A DNA stretch of 23,899 nucleotides, taken from the IMG/VR virus record IMGVR_UViG_3300048115_000128, positions 1-23,899 of that record; one strand, given 5' to 3'. Position 1 is the stretch's first letter. Every line of letters starts with the position of its first letter. This document shows positions 22,142 to 23,899 of the stretch, in pieces. The notes under the pieces were generated by a model that saw only the letters and a program-made list of their open reading frames with translations, was not told the origin of the DNA and searched no databases. The translations under genes and the position numbers were made by a program. This DNA is from a virus.

Positions 22142-22371
22142 AAGGTAGAACAGTATCTACTACTGATTTCTATAATTGGTCACATCAGCAACATGGTGAA
22201 AAGAAATGCTTTTGCGGTAAGTTCGCAAGTATCGGTTTTAATTACAGATATGGTATGTTAGAACTACTATGTTTTAAACATTACGAAGAAAGGATAAGCC
22301 AATGCCATACGGAAAAGGAACATACGGATCAAAAGTCGGTAGACCAAAAAAATCAACTAAGTCTAATATGA
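22138..22371 (+). CDS. Cys/His-rich -1 frame extension, possibly made by frameshifting
   Basis: This open frame codes for 77 residues from GTA at 22138 and has no ATG, GTG or TTG start before the late ATG at 22255. It includes Lys-Cys-Phe-Cys-Gly-Lys and, 18 residues on, Cys-Phe-Lys-His, a Cys-Cys-Cys-His set that could hold zinc. The upstream frame (21902) ends with two AAAAAG runs at 22127-22138. A -1 slip on AAG just before its TAA would join the two into a protein of about 156 residues. A hairpin GGTAGA/TCTACT (22144-22161) starts five bases after. It overlaps the next tiny gene by 70 bases. Confidence 0.4.
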   Translation, partial: VKGRTVSTTDFYNWSHQQHGEKKCFCGKFASIGFNYRYGMLELLCFKHYEERISQCHTEKEHTDQKSVDQKNQLSLI

Positions 22372-22394
22372 AGAAGAAAAAGAAAAAGAAATAA
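22302..22394 (+). CDS. Tiny Gly/Lys-rich peptide
   Basis: This 30-residue peptide begins MPYGKGTYGSKVGRPKK and ends in seven Lys. I recall similar MPYGKGTYG peptides in marine phage head regions. GAAAGGAT lies before the ATG and the stop overlaps the next ATG. It may bind DNA or be a virion component. Its small size keeps confidence moderate. Confidence 0.55.
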   Translation: MPYGKGTYGSKVGRPKKSTKSNMKKKKKKK

Positions 22395-22672
22395 TGGCTA
22401 AATATAGAGGTCGCCAAGTCAAGCTGAATAAACCTTTTAGAACACCCAGTAAAAGCAAGAAATTTGGTGTTTATGTGAAGGATAAATCCAGTGGAAATGT
22501 CAAAGTAGTGAGATTTGGCGATCCTAAAATGAAGATAAAAAAGAACATTCCTGCTAGACAAAGGTCATTTTTGGCTAGAATGGGGGGTGTTTTAAAGCAA
22601 GTACGAGGTCAAAAGACATTATCCCCTGCCTATTGGTCAATTAGGGCATGGAAAAAAAACTTTCCTTTATAG
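22394..22672 (+). CDS. Basic protein of DUF6321-like type
   Basis: This 92-residue protein has the order Val-Lys-Leu-Asn-Lys-Pro-Phe-Arg-Thr, Phe-Gly-Val-Tyr-Val-Lys, Val-Val-Arg-Phe-Gly-Asp-Pro-Lys-Met, and Ile-Pro-Ala-Arg-Gln-Arg-Ser-Phe-Leu-Ala-Arg, then Ala-Tyr-Trp-Ser-Ile-Arg-Ala-Trp. Relatives I recall in marine phages have Arg-His-Asn-Cys after the Phe-x-Ala-Arg and Trp-Ser-Cys near the end; both Cys are missing here. It may be virion-associated. It is the last gene before promoter P3. Confidence 0.6.
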   Translation: MAKYRGRQVKLNKPFRTPSKSKKFGVYVKDKSSGNVKVVRFGDPKMKIKKNIPARQRSFLARMGGVLKQVRGQKTLSPAYWSIRAWKKNFPL

Positions 22673-22683
22673 TAATTTAGGGG

Positions 22684-22712
22684 TTGCAATTTAGTTATAA
22701 TTTCTTTATAAC
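22684..22712 (+). promoter_or_regulatory. Promoter P3
   Basis: TTGCAA (22684-22689) and TATAAC (22707-22712) are separated by exactly 17 bases. Transcription should begin near 22719-22720, on an ATG. The leader ATGAATACAGGAGAAAC precedes the ATG at 22741. It is the best-spaced of the three promoters with this leader. Confidence 0.65.
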
Positions 22713-22740
22713 TGTATTTATGAATACAGGAGAAACTAAA

Positions 22741-23052
22741 ATGTGCGAACACAAACAACCAAGAACTAAATACCTAGGTATCTTTGTTAAAGACTGGAGC
22801 AAAGTTGAAGATCAAGATTACGGATGTATTATTTGCGGTAAAGATACATCAAAGCAAAAAATTCATTTTTATGCAATAGGTGATGGATCACCTTATGATG
22901 CTACTCATGTAGAAGATAAACATTTAGCTGAGTTAAGTGCAGGTTATATGGGTGTATATCCTATTGGATCTACTTGTGCAAAAAGAATTATTGATGCAGG
23001 TTATGGTGATTATATCCATACAAAAAAGGTAATATTAAAGGAGTGGGCATAA
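22741..23052 (+). CDS. Cys/His-containing small protein
   Basis: This 103-residue protein has Cys29-x2-Cys32 after a strand, His42, and Gly-Ser-Thr-Cys79-Ala-Lys-Arg, which together could form a zinc site. Pro-Ile-Gly-Ser-x-Cys-Ala-Lys is a pattern I associate with small phage and plasmid zinc-binding proteins. I choose ATG 22741, after ACAGGAGAAAC; an in-frame ATG at 22720 adds seven residues. It is placed between head-region genes but under an early-type promoter. Confidence 0.6.
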   Translation: MCEHKQPRTKYLGIFVKDWSKVEDQDYGCIICGKDTSKQKIHFYAIGDGSPYDATHVEDKHLAELSAGYMGVYPIGSTCAKRIIDAGYGDYIHTKKVILKEWA

Positions 23053-23059
23053 GCCCACT
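23042..23059 (+). other. Hairpin with stop codon in its loop
   Basis: AGTGGGC (23042-23048) pairs with GCCCACT (23053-23059), leaving ATAA as the loop, whose last three bases are the stop codon of the preceding gene. A strong CAGGAGGT for the next gene follows closely. No T run follows, so it is not a standard terminator. It may stabilise the mRNA or help balance the two genes. Confidence 0.45.
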
Positions 23060-23076
23060 TCTCAGGAGGTAAAATA

Positions 23077-23301
23077 ATGAAAATTAAAGTTGGAGATATT
23101 TGTAAATTACATAGTAATTTTAACGGAGAGGAATATACAAGAAAAATACTTGTGTTTAAGAAAGATGAAGCTAGAAGTAAAAAATATAAAGATATTTTTA
23201 TTTGCTTCACATTAACTAATGTTAGAAATATGCATCCACAAGTAATTGGAAAGCATGAGTATTTCTGGACTAACGCAGATAAATTATCTCAAATTAAATA
23301 A
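23077..23301 (+). CDS. Small hypothetical protein
   Basis: This 74-residue protein starts Met-Lys-Ile-Lys-Val-Gly-Asp-Ile-Cys-Lys-Leu, an opening typical of small barrel proteins, and is otherwise Lys-rich with aromatic strands (Ile-Phe-Ile-Cys-Phe-Thr-Leu; Tyr-Phe-Trp-Thr-Asn). CAGGAGGT is ideally placed. No family is recognised. Confidence 0.6.
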   Translation: MKIKVGDICKLHSNFNGEEYTRKILVFKKDEARSKKYKDIFICFTLTNVRNMHPQVIGKHEYFWTNADKLSQIK

Positions 23302-23322
23302 AACAATCCTGTATTTACTAAT

Positions 23323-23356
23323 TAGCCATTCCATTATATACAAAATGGAATGGCTA
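23323..23356 (+). repeat. 13-bp perfect hairpin over a start codon
   Basis: TAGCCATTCCATT (23323-23335) and AATGGAATGGCTA (23344-23356) are perfect reverse complements around an 8-base loop. The right arm contains the ATG at 23350. There is no T run on either side, so it is unlikely to be a terminator. A weak TTTACT-17-TATACA (23314-23342) overlaps its left arm. Confidence 0.65.
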
Positions 23357-23899
23357 CCAAACAAGAGATACTATCCAAACTAGCTGCTTCTCACGAACAA
23401 AGAATATCCAAAGTTCTTTTTGATCTTGAAGAAGATATTATTGCTCAATTACAAAGAGCCACAGATGGAGTGCCGCTTACTACCCAATTAGCTATTCAGC
23501 TAAGACCAAACCTAAAAACATTAATAGAACAGAATTACCTTAAAGAAGGTACAAAGATTATCTCAGAATATGATGAGGTAGTGAAATCCTTTATGGACTT
23601 TACTAGGACTGTTCCTGATAACTTAGTTTCACCTAAATTTAAAACCCTAACCAAACCTGATCTAGTTTTAATCAATCAATTAAAACAGTTATCCTTTAGT
23701 GGGTTTGAAGATGTAGCCAATAGATTTCTTGATACGATTGCTACAGAGATATATTCATCCGCAGTCACAGGTAAACCATTTGCTCAAGTAGTAGAGAATA
23801 TCAGAGCATCTGTGAATGGTGTCTATAGACGTAGTAATGAAGCTGCAGTCAATAGATTAGTTAGCATTGTAGAAGAAAATAGATACTCAGATGATCCTA
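23350..23899 (+). CDS. Probable head morphogenesis protein, N-terminal part (partial)
   Basis: The frame runs open to the window end (at least 183 residues). An in-frame TAG at 23323 limits the start, and ATG 23350 is the only usual start codon. There is no Shine-Dalgarno, and the ATG lies in a hairpin. The visible part is strongly helical (Ile-Leu-Ser-Lys-Leu-Ala-Ala-Ser-His-Glu-Gln-Arg and later Val-Glu-Asn-Ile-Arg-Ala-Ser-Val-Asn-Gly-Val-Tyr-Arg-Arg-Ser). The position after portal and its small proteins, and helical character, fit a minor head or morphogenesis protein; the signature domain is not visible, so this is inference. Confidence 0.55.
   Translation, partial: MATKQEILSKLAASHEQRISKVLFDLEEDIIAQLQRATDGVPLTTQLAIQLRPNLKTLIEQNYLKEGTKIISEYDEVVKSFMDFTRTVPDNLVSPKFKTLTKPDLVLINQLKQLSFSGFEDVANRFLDTIATEIYSSAVTGKPFAQVVENIRASVNGVYRRSNEAAVNRLVSIVEENRYSDDP

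Noticed and set aside
22274-22561. Minus-strand hydrophobic Phe-rich frame
   Set aside because: Phe runs come from reading Lys codons of the basic genes in reverse.
1-23899. tRNA, CRISPR array, integrase or insertion sequence
   Set aside because: I looked for cloverleaf ends, regularly spaced repeats and recombinase motifs and saw none; a formal tRNA scan was not possible.

Overview
This window is part of an AT-rich tailed-phage genome. The tail-tip protein resembles lambda gpJ, so a siphovirus-like long flexible tail is likely. Every confident gene is on the + strand, and genes are packed with 1 to 30 base overlaps, very often as TAATG stop-start junctions. Low GC, many very small genes, and tail and terminase-flanking proteins like those of marine phages suggest a phage of an AT-rich marine bacterium, for example a SAR11-type alphaproteobacterium. 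The host is an inference. No integrase, repressor, tRNA, CRISPR array or insertion sequence is visible.

Layout. (1) 1-6758: distal tail block, with the end of a tail-tip assembly protein, a gpJ-like protein with fibronectin III-like repeats, a fibre-like protein, a fibre-assembly-like protein and an 818-residue fibre with LamG-like, SPRY-like and C-terminal fibre domains. (2) 6758-9730: six uncharacterised secreted, membrane or coiled-coil proteins. (3) 9717-11717: metallophosphoesterase, T4-type lysozyme, three-TM-type holin and two small proteins, closed by a likely intrinsic terminator at 11704-11734. (4) 11803-17420: early and replication block of many tiny genes, an Erf-type annealing protein, a small protein with an SSB-like tail, an HNH-type protein, a PD-(D/E)XK nuclease and a lambda O-like initiator that carries a heptamer repeat array, a candidate origin. 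A possible minus-strand gene lies just downstream. (5) 17545-21739: small genes, a ParB-like protein, both terminase subunits and portal. (6) 21726-23899: very basic small proteins, a possible -1 frameshift extension, a second small operon, and the start of a head gene that runs off the window.

How it works together. The initiator would open replication from its own gene using host polymerase. Erf, the PD-(D/E)XK nuclease and the SSB-tailed protein look like a recombination module. TerS, TerL and portal package DNA. The tail-tip and lectin-like fibres handle adsorption, and holin plus lysozyme release progeny.

Most notable signals: (a) GATC is almost absent from the first 9.8 kb (3 sites by eye) and abundant afterwards (about 80 by eye); (b) a candidate -1 ribosomal frameshift at 22127-22138 into a Cys/His-rich frame that has no start codon of its own; (c) the heptamer array inside the initiator gene; (d) three early promoters sharing a leader, each with an in-frame extra ATG at the expected transcription start; (e) a 13-bp perfect hairpin over the start codon of the last gene, which has no Shine-Dalgarno sequence.
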